Shown here: positions 1-6,728 of the stretch, piece after piece | Layout of the letters: each line of letters starts with the position of its first letter | Numbering within the stretch: the first letter of the stretch is position 1 | From: UMGS1766 sp963660915 | Lineage (GTDB): Bacteria; Bacillota; Clostridia; Oscillospirales; Oscillospiraceae | Direction: 5' to 3' | NCBI GenBank assembly: GCA_963660915.1 | Contig: CAVLAO010000049.1 | Location: 1 to 12,259, forward strand | Length of the DNA: 12,259 nucleotides | Made by a program: the position numbers and the translations under genes | The notes under the pieces: generated by a model | What the model was told of the DNA's origin: nothing | Databases searched by the model: none | The model's input: the letters and a program-made list of their open reading frames with translations, nothing else

Positions 1-16
1 ATATATATATATATAT
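1..16. repeat. (AT)8 dinucleotide tract at the window edge
   Basis: The window opens with eight AT dinucleotides and may continue beyond the edge. It begins a strongly AT-rich non-coding stretch (1-240) in which I see no gene; the only other structure there is the pair of hairpins at 141-204. The short string TTCAAAAA recurs at about 34, 145, 209 and 224 but is too short and AT-biased to call a repeat family. Confidence 0.6.
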
Positions 17-140
17 CAAAAGTCAATACTATTTTTCAAAAATATACATAAGCACTAAGTTTAGTTTATTATTTTTGTCTATTATGCACATTGTTTTTAT
101 AGGTAACTTGTAGAAGTCATCTTTTTGTGCCGACCAGTTC

Positions 141-168
141 CTTATTCAAAAACACCTTTTTGAATAAG
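141..168. repeat. Perfect 12-bp AT-rich inverted repeat
   Basis: CTTATTCAAAAA at 141-152 is the exact reverse complement of TTTTTGAATAAG at 157-168, with the 4-nt loop CACC. It sits about 75 nt past the ribF stop, directly abutting the hairpin at 168-204. It could fold as RNA from either strand or act as a protein-binding palindrome. There is no clear U-tract after it on either strand, so I do not call it a terminator. Confidence 0.6.
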
Positions 169-204
169 ACAACAGGCTGAGAACTCCGTTCCCCGCCTGT
201 TGTC
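168..204 (-). terminator. Candidate terminator hairpin after ribF
   Basis: GACAACAGGC at 168-177 pairs perfectly with GCCTGTTGTC at 195-204, giving a 10-bp stem with a 17-nt loop, 36 nt beyond the ribF stop. Read on the minus strand the stem is followed by TTATTCAAAAA, which is AU-rich but not a continuous U-tract. It is the only sizeable GC-containing hairpin after the last operon gene, so termination here is an inference from position and stem strength. Confidence 0.45.
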
Positions 205-240
205 TCGTTCAAAAATTATGCTCTTCAAAAATTTAAGTTG

Positions 241-1149
241 TCAGCCCTTCAATCCCTCAAAAAAAGCTCTTGTCTGAGCTCCGTTTTGATGCACCATCGC
301 GGTGAGGTCGGAGAGGGAGTTGAATTTCTGTTCTCCCCGCAGGTGTTCGTAAAATTCCACTCGAATCTGTTGACCGTAGAGATCACCGTCGAAATCCAGG
401 ATCCACGGCTCCACGGTAATCTGATCTCCGTCATTGATTGTGGGGCGGCGGCCCACATTGGTAACGGCCATGTGATACACACCATCCGGCGTGACCACCT
501 TAGTGGCGTATACCCCGTGGGCAGGGACGATAATTTCCGGCGGCAAAATCAAGTTTGCTGTGGGGAACCCGATGGTGCGCCCCAATTGTTTGCCATGAAC
601 CACGGTTCCGGTAAACACATGGGGATGCCCCAGAAATTCCCTTGCCCTCTCGGTCTCTCCCTGGGCAATCAGCGTGCGGATATAGGTGGAAGAAACCGTG
701 ATGCCGTCCAGTTCTACCTTGTGGATGATGTCACAGCCAAGCCCCAACTCAGCGCACACGGTTTTGAGCCGTTCCGGGTTGCCCTCGCCGCGGTAGCCAA
801 AGTGAAAGTCGTGACCGGCCACCACATGGACTGCGCCCAGCTCCTTCTGCAGATATTCGGTAATAAAATCCCGCCATGGCATGCGCATCATGCGCTCAAA
901 CCGGCCGATCTCTACTTCCTCGATGCCATAATACCGCCGCATCAGCCCCTCTCGATCCTCCGGAGTGGAGAGCAGGGGGATCTGGCGGCCTAAAATCTGA
1001 GATGCAGGATGCAAGTCAAAGGTAAAGGCACAGGCAAGTGCGTTTTTTTGATGCGCAATTTCTGTTACACGCTCCAGCAAAGCGCCATGACCGCGGTGAA
1101 CGCCATCGAAAAAGCCAAGGGCAATCACTCGTTGTTTCTGTTCGTTCAA
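241..1149 (-). CDS. ribF: Bifunctional riboflavin kinase / FAD synthetase
   Basis: This 302-residue protein should phosphorylate riboflavin to FMN and adenylylate FMN to FAD in the cytoplasm. The N-terminal FAD synthetase half has the nucleotidyltransferase motif GFFDGVHRGH (residues 12-21), the segment AGHDFHFGYRGEG (about 111-123) and SSTYIRTLI (about 153-161). The C-terminal riboflavin kinase half starts near residue 180, has the GRTIGFPTAN motif (190-199), and includes ILDFDGDLYGQ. Length matches bacterial RibF. The chosen start is a TTG at 1149 preceded by AAAGGGG about 10 nt upstream, which overlaps the end of truB; the only in-frame alternative close to the conserved N-terminus is GTG at 1128, seven codons later. 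It is the last gene of the operon, 15 nt after truB. Confidence 0.95.
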   Translation of the reverse strand: MNEQKQRVIALGFFDGVHRGHGALLERVTEIAHQKNALACAFTFDLHPASQILGRQIPLLSTPEDREGLMRRYYGIEEVEIGRFERMMRMPWRDFITEYLQKELGAVHVVAGHDFHFGYRGEGNPERLKTVCAELGLGCDIIHKVELDGITVSSTYIRTLIAQGETERAREFLGHPHVFTGTVVHGKQLGRTIGFPTANLILPPEIIVPAHGVYATKVVTPDGVYHMAVTNVGRRPTINDGDQITVEPWILDFDGDLYGQQIRVEFYEHLRGEQKFNSLSDLTAMVHQNGAQTRAFFEGLKG

Positions 1150-1164
1150 GGTATATGTTCCCCT

Positions 1165-2049
1165 TTACTTGGTTGTCGGTGCAAAGAAGCTTTTTACTGT
1201 AGACATGACGTTGTCCTTTCGCTCCCCCAACATAAGAAAGTCTCCCCTTGTGCTGTAAACGCGAAAAAGTCCGTTTTCCCCGGCACAGGAGAAGGCGTTT
1301 CCGTTGCGGCACAAATGCTCTGCACGTCCCTGAATGGTAACGGCGGGATAACGGCTGAAATAGATATCCACCGGAAGCAGCATCTTTTCCGGTTCTCCGG
1401 TATCCGCCGCCGTCTGTACCTGCTCCAGCGTCACTGCCTGAGAAAGAGCAAATCCGGCTGCCTCGGTGCGCCGCAGAGCAGCCATCGTCCCGCCGCAGCC
1501 GAGGGCTGCGCCAATATCGTGGCATAGGGTGCGAATATAGGTGCCTTTAGAGCACTGCACCTGCAGAGCATAGTCGGTTTCGCTGAGTTGTTCGGTAATT
1601 GAAAGCGCATAGATCGTGATAGTTCTTGGCTTTCGCTCCACTGTTTTTCCCTGCCGTGCCAACTGGTAAAGTTTTTTCCCGTTCACCTTTAAGGCAGAGT
1701 ACATCGGAGGAATCTGCTGAATTTCGCCGGTAAACCGGGGCAGAATCTGTTCCAACGCTTCACGGCCGACGGAAACAGGGTGCTGCTCCAGTATGGTTCC
1801 GGTAACATCCTGTGTGTCGGTCACCTGCCCCAGCCGCAAGGTAGCCAGATATTCTTTCCTTCCCCGTTCGGCAAACTCCACTGCCCGGGTGGCGCGGCCG
1901 AGAAAAACAGGGAGAACTCCGGTAGCCATGGGATCCAACGTCCCTGCATGACCAACCCGCTTTTCTGAAAACATGCCCCTCAGCTTGGCGCACACATCCA
2001 TGCTGGTCCACCCTTGGGGCTTGTCAATGATGAGAATACCATCTGCCAT
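1165..2049 (-). CDS. truB: tRNA pseudouridine(55) synthase TruB
   Basis: This 294-residue enzyme isomerises U55 to pseudouridine in the T-loop of elongator tRNAs. The catalytic motif GHAGTLDPMATGVL is complete, with the nucleophilic Asp at residue 39. Other family signatures are DKPQGWTS near the start (9-16), the IPPMYSALKVNGKKLYQLAR segment in the middle, and CSKGTYIRTLCHDIG (about 166-180). The C-terminal part is shorter and less conserved, in the position of the TruB_C/PUA-like domain. The ATG at 2049 has GAGGG seven nt upstream inside the end of the nrnA-like gene, and only 3 nt separate the two genes, so the two are almost certainly cotranscribed and translationally linked. Confidence 0.96.
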   Translation of the reverse strand: MADGILIIDKPQGWTSMDVCAKLRGMFSEKRVGHAGTLDPMATGVLPVFLGRATRAVEFAERGRKEYLATLRLGQVTDTQDVTGTILEQHPVSVGREALEQILPRFTGEIQQIPPMYSALKVNGKKLYQLARQGKTVERKPRTITIYALSITEQLSETDYALQVQCSKGTYIRTLCHDIGAALGCGGTMAALRRTEAAGFALSQAVTLEQVQTAADTGEPEKMLLPVDIYFSRYPAVTIQGRAEHLCRNGNAFSCAGENGLFRVYSTRGDFLMLGERKDNVMSTVKSFFAPTTK

Positions 2050-2052
2050 AAC

Positions 2053-3006
2053 TTATCCCTCAGCCTGTACCCTGCGGATTGCCGCCAGCACTTTTTCCCT
2101 CGCCTGCCGCTCGTCTGCATCGTGAATGGTGGCGCCGGCTGCTGCCATGTGACCGCCGCCGCCCAGCAAAGCGCATACATTCGTAGCATTCAGACTGCCG
2201 TCAGTGCGCAAACTGAGCTTCCATACCCGGGTATCCAGTTGGCGAAGCGTAGCTGCCGCCTTGACGCCCTCAATCTTATTGGCAAAGGAAGCCAGTTCTT
2301 CGGTATCTTCCTTCGTGGCGTGAATTCGTTCCATGTCTGCCTGAGAAATCGCACCAATGACGGTTGCCCCGTCATCGTACCAATCCATACTGTCTACCAG
2401 CACGCCCTGCAATTGCAGTTCCCTTCGCGTGACGGTCTGGAAGCATTTTTTATTGATGGGCTTCCAGAAGTCTCCCCACTGCATCAGCTCAGCCGCAATG
2501 CGATGGGTTTCCGGGGAAGTGCTGTTATAGACGAAACAGCCGCAGTCCGTGCTGATGGCCAGATAAAGCTGGGCTGCAATGGCGGCGTTCATCACACCCA
2601 TGTGGCCGCAAATGCGGAAAATGATCTCGCCGCAGGCGGCAGCCGTTGCATCCAGGCAGGTATCCGATGCATAAAACTCGTTGGACGGATGGTGGTCAAT
2701 ACAAAGCTCCACTTTTCCCTTCCACTCCGCCATGCTGTCCGGCAACAGATTTTCCGTTGCCACATCAACGGAAACAATATGCTCCGGAAGGAAATCTTTC
2801 GGAGCAAAGCAATTGTCCGGCAGGAAATCCACGTAGGTTCCGGTTACGCCGTCATTTTCGGCAAGATAGGCGGTTTTTCCCAGCGCGCGCAGCGCGAGCA
2901 TCAGACCGCCGGCACTGCCCAGGGTGTCCCCATCGGGGCGGATATGGGTCAGCAGAAGGAACTGATCTCGCCCCGCCAGCCACTGCGCCGCAAGTGCTTC
3001 GGTCAT
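2053..3006 (-). CDS. nrnA: DHH/DHHA1 phosphoesterase, NrnA-type oligoribonuclease / pAp phosphatase
   Basis: The 317-residue protein has the layout of bacterial NrnA: a DHH domain followed by a DHHA1 domain. Metal-binding motifs visible are HIRPDGDTLGS (Asp25, Asp27), SVDVAT (Asp81), CIDHHPSN with the DHH triad at 104-106, and STDCGCF (Asp154). The DHHA1 glycine-rich loop GGGGHMAAAG lies at 282-291. NrnA family members degrade nano-RNAs of a few nucleotides and dephosphorylate pAp in the cytoplasm; which activity dominates here cannot be read from the sequence. The ATG overlaps the rbfA stop by 4 nt (ATGA) and has a strong GGAGGAGGA about 9 nt upstream inside rbfA. This neighbourhood (rbfA-nrnA-truB) is common in Clostridia. 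Confidence 0.9.
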   Translation of the reverse strand: MTEALAAQWLAGRDQFLLLTHIRPDGDTLGSAGGLMLALRALGKTAYLAENDGVTGTYVDFLPDNCFAPKDFLPEHIVSVDVATENLLPDSMAEWKGKVELCIDHHPSNEFYASDTCLDATAAACGEIIFRICGHMGVMNAAIAAQLYLAISTDCGCFVYNSTSPETHRIAAELMQWGDFWKPINKKCFQTVTRRELQLQGVLVDSMDWYDDGATVIGAISQADMERIHATKEDTEELASFANKIEGVKAAATLRQLDTRVWKLSLRTDGSLNATNVCALLGGGGHMAAAGATIHDADERQAREKVLAAIRRVQAEG

Positions 3007-3356
3007 CTGTGCTCGTCCTCCTCCAGAATGTGGTCGATCATGCTGACCATGCGCACACCCCGCTCGATGGAGTCATCCGCAACGAATTGCAACTCTGGAG
3101 TATAACGCAGGGTGAGCACGTGCCCCAGTTCCCGGCGCAAATATCCGGCGGCAGACTTCAGGCCCTTAACGACTTCTTTTACATCGCTCTGATCCAGAAC
3201 ACTGACGTAGACACGGCAGTAGCGCAGATCCGTAGTGGTATCCACTCGCGTAATGGAAACAAGTCCGTGGACGCGAGGGTCTTTGACCGTGCGGATCAGG
3301 CTTGCCAGTTCCCGCTGAATGTCCTCGTTAATTCGGTTGATTCGATTGGTTGCCAT
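3003..3356 (-). CDS. rbfA: 30S ribosome-binding factor RbfA
   Basis: RbfA is a small KH-like protein that binds the 30S subunit near helix 1 of 16S rRNA and assists late 30S maturation. The protein is 117 residues, typical for the family, and shows the RINEDIQRELASLI start, the KDPRVHGLVSITRVDTT stretch, DLRYCRVYVSVL, and the LGHVLTLRYTPELQFVADDSIERG core. The frame is open for a further 73 codons upstream, into the infB end, but that extension is not RbfA-like. I chose the ATG at 3356 because it has AAGGAG about 7 nt upstream and matches the family N-terminus. It overlaps nrnA by 4 nt and is separated from infB by a 118-nt gap holding a large hairpin. Confidence 0.95.
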   Translation of the reverse strand: MATNRINRINEDIQRELASLIRTVKDPRVHGLVSITRVDTTTDLRYCRVYVSVLDQSDVKEVVKGLKSAAGYLRRELGHVLTLRYTPELQFVADDSIERGVRMVSMIDHILEEDEHR

Positions 3357-3370
3357 TGTTTTCTCCTTAT

Positions 3371-3419
3371 AAAAAGCAAAGGTGCAGAATGCAGAATGAG
3401 ATTCTGCATTCTGCACCTT
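3371..3419 (-). terminator. 19-bp perfect hairpin between infB and rbfA, terminator-like
   Basis: Positions 3379-3397 and 3401-3419 are exact reverse complements around a 3-nt loop (GAG). Each arm holds a tandem TGCAGAA repeat. On the minus strand the stem is followed by TTTGCTTTTTAT just before the rbfA ribosome-binding site, resembling an intrinsic terminator. On the plus strand a T6 run (3424-3429) follows. It may reduce transcription into rbfA, act as an RNA-processing or stabilising site, or be a palindromic intergenic repeat. The inverted repeat is certain; its function is inferred. Confidence 0.6.
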
Positions 3420-3437
3420 GTGGTTTTTTGCCCTGCA

Positions 3438-3475
3438 ATTTCCAAGTCTTCCGCATGAGGAAAGCTTCTGGAAAT
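3438..3475 (-). other. Imperfect hairpin at the infB stop
   Basis: ATTTCCA at 3438-3444 pairs with TGGAAAT at 3469-3475. Further inner pairing (45-47 with 64-66, 49-52 with 59-62) extends the stem to about 14 pairs around a 6-nt loop, with one mismatch and a 2-nt bulge. It starts at the last base of the infB stop codon and lies just upstream of the 19-bp stem. No U-tract follows on the minus strand. It may be an mRNA stability or processing element. Confidence 0.35.
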
Positions 3476-5832
3476 CAGCGTTCGATCTCCTGCATTTCGA
3501 AGCACTCCAGAACGTCGCCGACCTTGATGTCGGAGAATTTCTCCAGTGTGATGCCGCACTCGTAGCCGGCGGCAACTTCCTTCACGCTGTCCTTGAAGCG
3601 CTGCAAAGAAGCGACTTCACCTTCGTGAATGACAATGCCGTCGCGTACCAGGCGGAGCTGTGCATTCCGCGTGACCTTGCCATCCAACACATAACAACCG
3701 GCGACGATGCCAACACCGGTAATTTTGTACACCTGACGTACTTCCACCCGGCCGAGTTCCACTTCCTTGAACTTGGGATCCAGCATGCCCTTCATGGCTG
3801 CCTCGATCTCTTCAATGCACTCATAAATCACCCGGTACATCCGCATGTCCACTTTATCCCGCTCGGCAGTGGCCTTTGCCTGTGCATCAGGGCGGACATT
3901 GAAGCCGACGATAATAGCATTGGAGGTAGAGGCCAGCATAACGTCGCTTTCGTTGATGGCGCCTACGGCGCAGTGAATTACGCGCACGTTGACTTCTTCG
4001 TTGGACAGCTTCTCCAGAGAGATTTTGACTGCCTCGGCAGAACCCTGAACATCGGCTTTGACGATGATGTTCAGCGTCTTCATCTCGCCTTCCTTGATCT
4101 GGCTGAACAGATCGTCCAGACTGACCTTCTGCACCGGACGGCTCATTGCATCCTTCTTCTCCTGCTTGCGCTGCTCTGCCAGTTCGCGGGCCATGCGCTC
4201 GTCCTCGACGACATAGAAGTCGTCACCGGCCTCAGGCACTTCGGACATGCCGATGATCTCCACCGGGACAGAAGGTCCGGCAGATTTGAGCTTCTTGCCC
4301 CGGAAGTCGGACATGGCGCGGACACGGCCGACCGCCGTTCCGGCAATGAGGATGTCGCCCTGATTCAGAGTGCCGTTCTGCACCAGCAGAGTGGCCACGG
4401 GGCCGCGGCCCTTCTCCAAACGCGCCTCGATCACAGCACCGCGGGCGGAGCGGTTCGGATTTGCCTTCAACTCCCGCATCTCGCTGGTCAAAACAACCAT
4501 GTCCAGCAGGTTGTCAATGCCATCGCCGGTTTTGGCTGAAATTTTGCAGACAATGGTGTCGCCGCCCCATTCTTCAGGAACCAGTTCGTATTCTGTCAGC
4601 TGCTGCATGATGCGGTCCGGATTTGCGCCGGGCTTATCCATCTTGTTGACGGCAACAATAATAGGAATTTCTGCGGCCTTTGCATGGTTAATGGCCTCAA
4701 CGGTCTGAGGCATAATGCCGTCATCTGCGGCCACCACCAGAATTGCCAGATCCGTAATCATTGCGCCGCGGGCACGCATGGCGGTAAACGCCTCGTGACC
4801 CGGGGTGTCCAGGAAAGTGATAAGGTTGTCGCCCACCTTCACCTGATACGCACCGATGGCCTGGGTAATGCCGCCGGCCTCACCGGAGGCAACGTTGGAA
4901 TGGCGGATATAGTCCAACAGGCTGGTCTTGCCGTGGTCAACGTGGCCCATAACCACAACAACGGGAGCGCGATCCTGCAGATCCTCTTCCTTGTCCTCGT
5001 GGTCATCGATCAGCCGCTCTTCGATGGTGACAATGACTTCGTGTTCCACCACGCAGCCCAGCTCTTCGGCAATGATCGCGGCAGTGTCGAAATCGATTAT
5101 ATCACTGATAGAGGCCATGACGCCGTTCTTCATCAACGTTTTGACTACTTCGGCGGCAGTCTTCTTCATCCGCATGGCCAGCTCACCCACGGCAATTTCA
5201 TCGGGGATCTGCACCTTTACCGGCGCCTTGCGGGCAATCTCCTGCTGCAGGCGGCGCATCTGACGGGCCTGTTCTTCCTGACGGCGCTTGGCAGACTGAC
5301 GCTGCTGCTGCTGACGGGAGCGGCTCTGCTGCTTGATCTTCTGCTTGCCCTGTCCCTGCTGCATCCGCTCAGCCCGCTCCGGAGCCAGATCCTCCAGATG
5401 CTGGTCATAACGATCCAGGTTTACGTCGGCCGCCTTACGGGTGTCCACCACCTTTTTCTGAGGCACGCGGGACTGAGGACGGCTGGTCTGTTCAGCAGGT
5501 TTCTTCTGTTCCGCTTTCGGCGGTTCAGCCTTCTGCGGGGCAGGCTTCTTTTCCTCTGCCTTGGCAACAGCAGCTGTCGGCTTTTTTTCTGCTTCGGCTG
5601 CGGCCTTTTTTGCACCAGGCTGAGCGCCTTCGGCATAGACCTCTTCTATACTCTCGATCTGATGATGCTGGGTCACATACTCCATCACATAGCTCAGCTC
5701 CGCATCCGTCAGAATCTGCATGTGATTTTTCGGCGTTGTGCCATAGGAAATCAGAATTTCGGTAATCTCTTTTGTGCTCAGGCCAAAGTCCTTGGCCAGT
5801 TCATGAACGCGATACTTGTTATCAATACTCAA
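3475..5832 (-). CDS. infB: Translation initiation factor IF-2
   Basis: This 785-residue GTPase delivers initiator tRNA to the 30S subunit and promotes 50S joining. An N-terminal IF2_N helix domain (KYRVHELAKDFGLSTKEI) is followed by a low-complexity Lys/Ala/Glu/Pro/Gln linker (about 70-200) and a second IF2_N-like region (VKVQIPDEIAVGELA). The G domain has G1 GHVDHGKT (296-303), G3 DTPGH (342-346), G4 NKMD (396-399) and G5 SAKTGDG (432-438). Domains II, III and the fMet-tRNA-binding C-terminus (GVGIVAGCYVLDGKV) follow. The frame is open 22 codons further upstream, but I chose TTG at 5832: AGGAGG lies 9 nt before it and the family N-terminus begins there. The gap to ylxQ is about 190 nt and structured. 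Confidence 0.97.
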   Translation of the reverse strand: MSIDNKYRVHELAKDFGLSTKEITEILISYGTTPKNHMQILTDAELSYVMEYVTQHHQIESIEEVYAEGAQPGAKKAAAEAEKKPTAAVAKAEEKKPAPQKAEPPKAEQKKPAEQTSRPQSRVPQKKVVDTRKAADVNLDRYDQHLEDLAPERAERMQQGQGKQKIKQQSRSRQQQQRQSAKRRQEEQARQMRRLQQEIARKAPVKVQIPDEIAVGELAMRMKKTAAEVVKTLMKNGVMASISDIIDFDTAAIIAEELGCVVEHEVIVTIEERLIDDHEDKEEDLQDRAPVVVVMGHVDHGKTSLLDYIRHSNVASGEAGGITQAIGAYQVKVGDNLITFLDTPGHEAFTAMRARGAMITDLAILVVAADDGIMPQTVEAINHAKAAEIPIIVAVNKMDKPGANPDRIMQQLTEYELVPEEWGGDTIVCKISAKTGDGIDNLLDMVVLTSEMRELKANPNRSARGAVIEARLEKGRGPVATLLVQNGTLNQGDILIAGTAVGRVRAMSDFRGKKLKSAGPSVPVEIIGMSEVPEAGDDFYVVEDERMARELAEQRKQEKKDAMSRPVQKVSLDDLFSQIKEGEMKTLNIIVKADVQGSAEAVKISLEKLSNEEVNVRVIHCAVGAINESDVMLASTSNAIIVGFNVRPDAQAKATAERDKVDMRMYRVIYECIEEIEAAMKGMLDPKFKEVELGRVEVRQVYKITGVGIVAGCYVLDGKVTRNAQLRLVRDGIVIHEGEVASLQRFKDSVKEVAAGYECGITLEKFSDIKVGDVLECFEMQEIER

Positions 5833-5891
5833 TGTCAGCCACCTCCTGATGTTCTGAATCGTCACGGCTGTGCCGGCGAATTCAGTGGCTC

Positions 5892-5939
5892 GTGCCAATG
5901 GGAAAAGGCAGGAAAACTCATGCGTTTTCCCATTGGCAC
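5892..5939 (-). promoter_or_regulatory. 15-bp perfect inverted repeat in the infB leader with an alternative pairing
   Basis: GTGCCAATGGGAAAA at 5892-5906 is the exact reverse complement of TTTTCCCATTGGCAC at 5925-5939, with an 18-nt loop. A second copy of GGAAAAC at 5911-5917 can pair instead with GTTTTCC at 5924-5930, so the long stem and a shorter inner stem compete for the same arm. On the minus strand no U-tract follows, so it is not an intrinsic terminator. It ends 60 nt before the infB start. Regulatory function is inferred; a palindromic intergenic repeat is the main alternative. Confidence 0.5.
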
Positions 5940-5970
5940 AAACGGTTGATTGCTTTCGGTTGTTTCTTCA

Positions 5971-6010
5971 CGGGCAGCAGCCCGGCGGCGGGGAACCTTG
6001 TTACCCGCCG
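5971..6010 (-). promoter_or_regulatory. GC-rich hairpins in the ylxQ-infB gap
   Basis: CGGCGGG at 5986-5992 pairs with CCCGCCG at 6004-6010 (7 bp), and CGGGC at 5971-5975 pairs with GCCCG at 5980-5984 around a 4-nt loop. GCCGG at 6007-6011 can instead pair with CCGGC at 6017-6021, competing with the first stem. Together with the inverted repeat at 5892-5939 this makes the untranslated region before infB unusually structured. I see no clear promoter or U-tract. Confidence 0.35.
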
Positions 6011-6024
6011 GATCTGCCGGCCCT

Positions 6025-6438
6025 TCACTGTTTTTTTCGTCTGGACTTTTTGCCCAGCTTGCGGGTGTCCGCTTTACGGCGCTGCGCTTTTTTTGCCCGT
6101 GCTTCCAGCGTGGCGCTGAGTTCTGCCGCATGGGGATCTTCCGCTGCCAACTGCTTTACAATGGCACTGGCCAGTCCAAGATCGGTCACAGCGCAGGCGG
6201 CGCAGCTTGCAAATCCAAGGGCTCCTCCCAGTTCCGCTTTCGTGTCACTTACGGTGAGCACCGGCATCTTTTCACTCTCTAAGCGGGACATGCGCGCCGC
6301 ACCGGATGCTCCGGCATCTGCCGCGACCAGAATCAGTTTTGCCTTGTGATCCAGCACAGCCTGTGCGCTGGCCTCCTCACCGATCTGTACTGCACCGGCG
6401 CGCCGAGCCATGCCCAGCAGGTTTCCGGCGCCGCTCAC
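6025..6438 (-). CDS. ylxQ: L7Ae/L30e-family RNA-binding protein YlxQ
   Basis: This 137-residue protein resembles YlxQ, the L7Ae-like protein encoded between ylxR and infB in Firmicutes. L7Ae-family members bind kink-turn RNA; the role of YlxQ is poorly defined. Visible hallmarks are the N-terminal LLGMARRAGAVQIGEEASAQAV, the central LILVAADAGASG segment, and the ALGFASCAACAVTDLGLASAIVKQL region. The C-terminus (about 115-137) is an Arg/Lys-rich tail. It starts with GTG, overlapping the ylxR stop by 4 nt (GTGA), with GGAG 8 nt upstream, so coupled translation with ylxR is likely. Position and fold agree; no catalytic function is expected. Confidence 0.88.
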   Translation of the reverse strand: MSGAGNLLGMARRAGAVQIGEEASAQAVLDHKAKLILVAADAGASGAARMSRLESEKMPVLTVSDTKAELGGALGFASCAACAVTDLGLASAIVKQLAAEDPHAAELSATLEARAKKAQRRKADTRKLGKKSRRKKQ

Positions 6439-6719
6439 AGCTCAATCTCCAGGGCGGGACGCTGCTGCATCTGCTGTTCCAAACCGTTCCAGACTTCCTC
6501 CGGAATCTGAGCGGAAAAAGCCCGCTCCAAAGCCCGGGCTTTCCGGGCTTTCTTCAGGCACTCCATGTTTGGACACACATAAGCTCCGCGGCCGGGCTTC
6601 CGTCCGTTAAAATCCAGGGAAACGTCGCCCTCCGGGGAGCGCACCACGCGGATCAGCTCTCGCTTCGGCTTCATTTCTCTGCAGCCAAGGCACTGGCGCA
6701 GAGGGATTTTCTTTGGCAT
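6435..6719 (-). CDS. rnpM: YlxR / RnpM RNA-binding protein
   Basis: This is a 94-residue member of the YlxR (DUF448) family, recently renamed RnpM because of a reported link to RNase P in Bacillus subtilis (recalled, not checked). The N-terminal pair CLGC (Cys10, Cys13), the signature GRKPGRGAYVC (39-49) and Cys54 match the family core, and the protein is strongly basic. The ATG at 6719 is preceded by AAGGAG that overlaps the nusA stop codon, leaving a 9-nt gap, so the two genes are cotranscribed. It overlaps ylxQ by 4 nt. Confidence 0.93.
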   Translation of the reverse strand: MPKKIPLRQCLGCREMKPKRELIRVVRSPEGDVSLDFNGRKPGRGAYVCPNMECLKKARKARALERAFSAQIPEEVWNGLEQQMQQRPALEIEL

Positions 6720-6728
6720 AATGACTCC

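Noticed and set aside
1..240. CRISPR array or small gene in the AT-rich left end
   Set aside because: No regularly spaced direct repeats; the recurring TTCAAAAA strings are short and irregular. No open frame with a start signal.
2014..3105. A 363-codon plus-strand open frame opposite the nrnA-like gene
   Set aside because: Antisense of a gene with a complete DHH/DHHA1 motif set; no family resemblance in the shadow.
5892..5939. Intrinsic terminator between ylxQ and infB
   Set aside because: Although the stem is strong, no T-run follows the arm on the minus strand and infB must be expressed; regulatory or repeat element is a better description.
4684..5949. A 421-codon plus-strand open frame opposite infB
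   Set aside because: Antisense of IF2, dominated by Leu/Phe-rich text produced by the reverse complement of the Lys/Gln/Ala linker; no recognisable domain.
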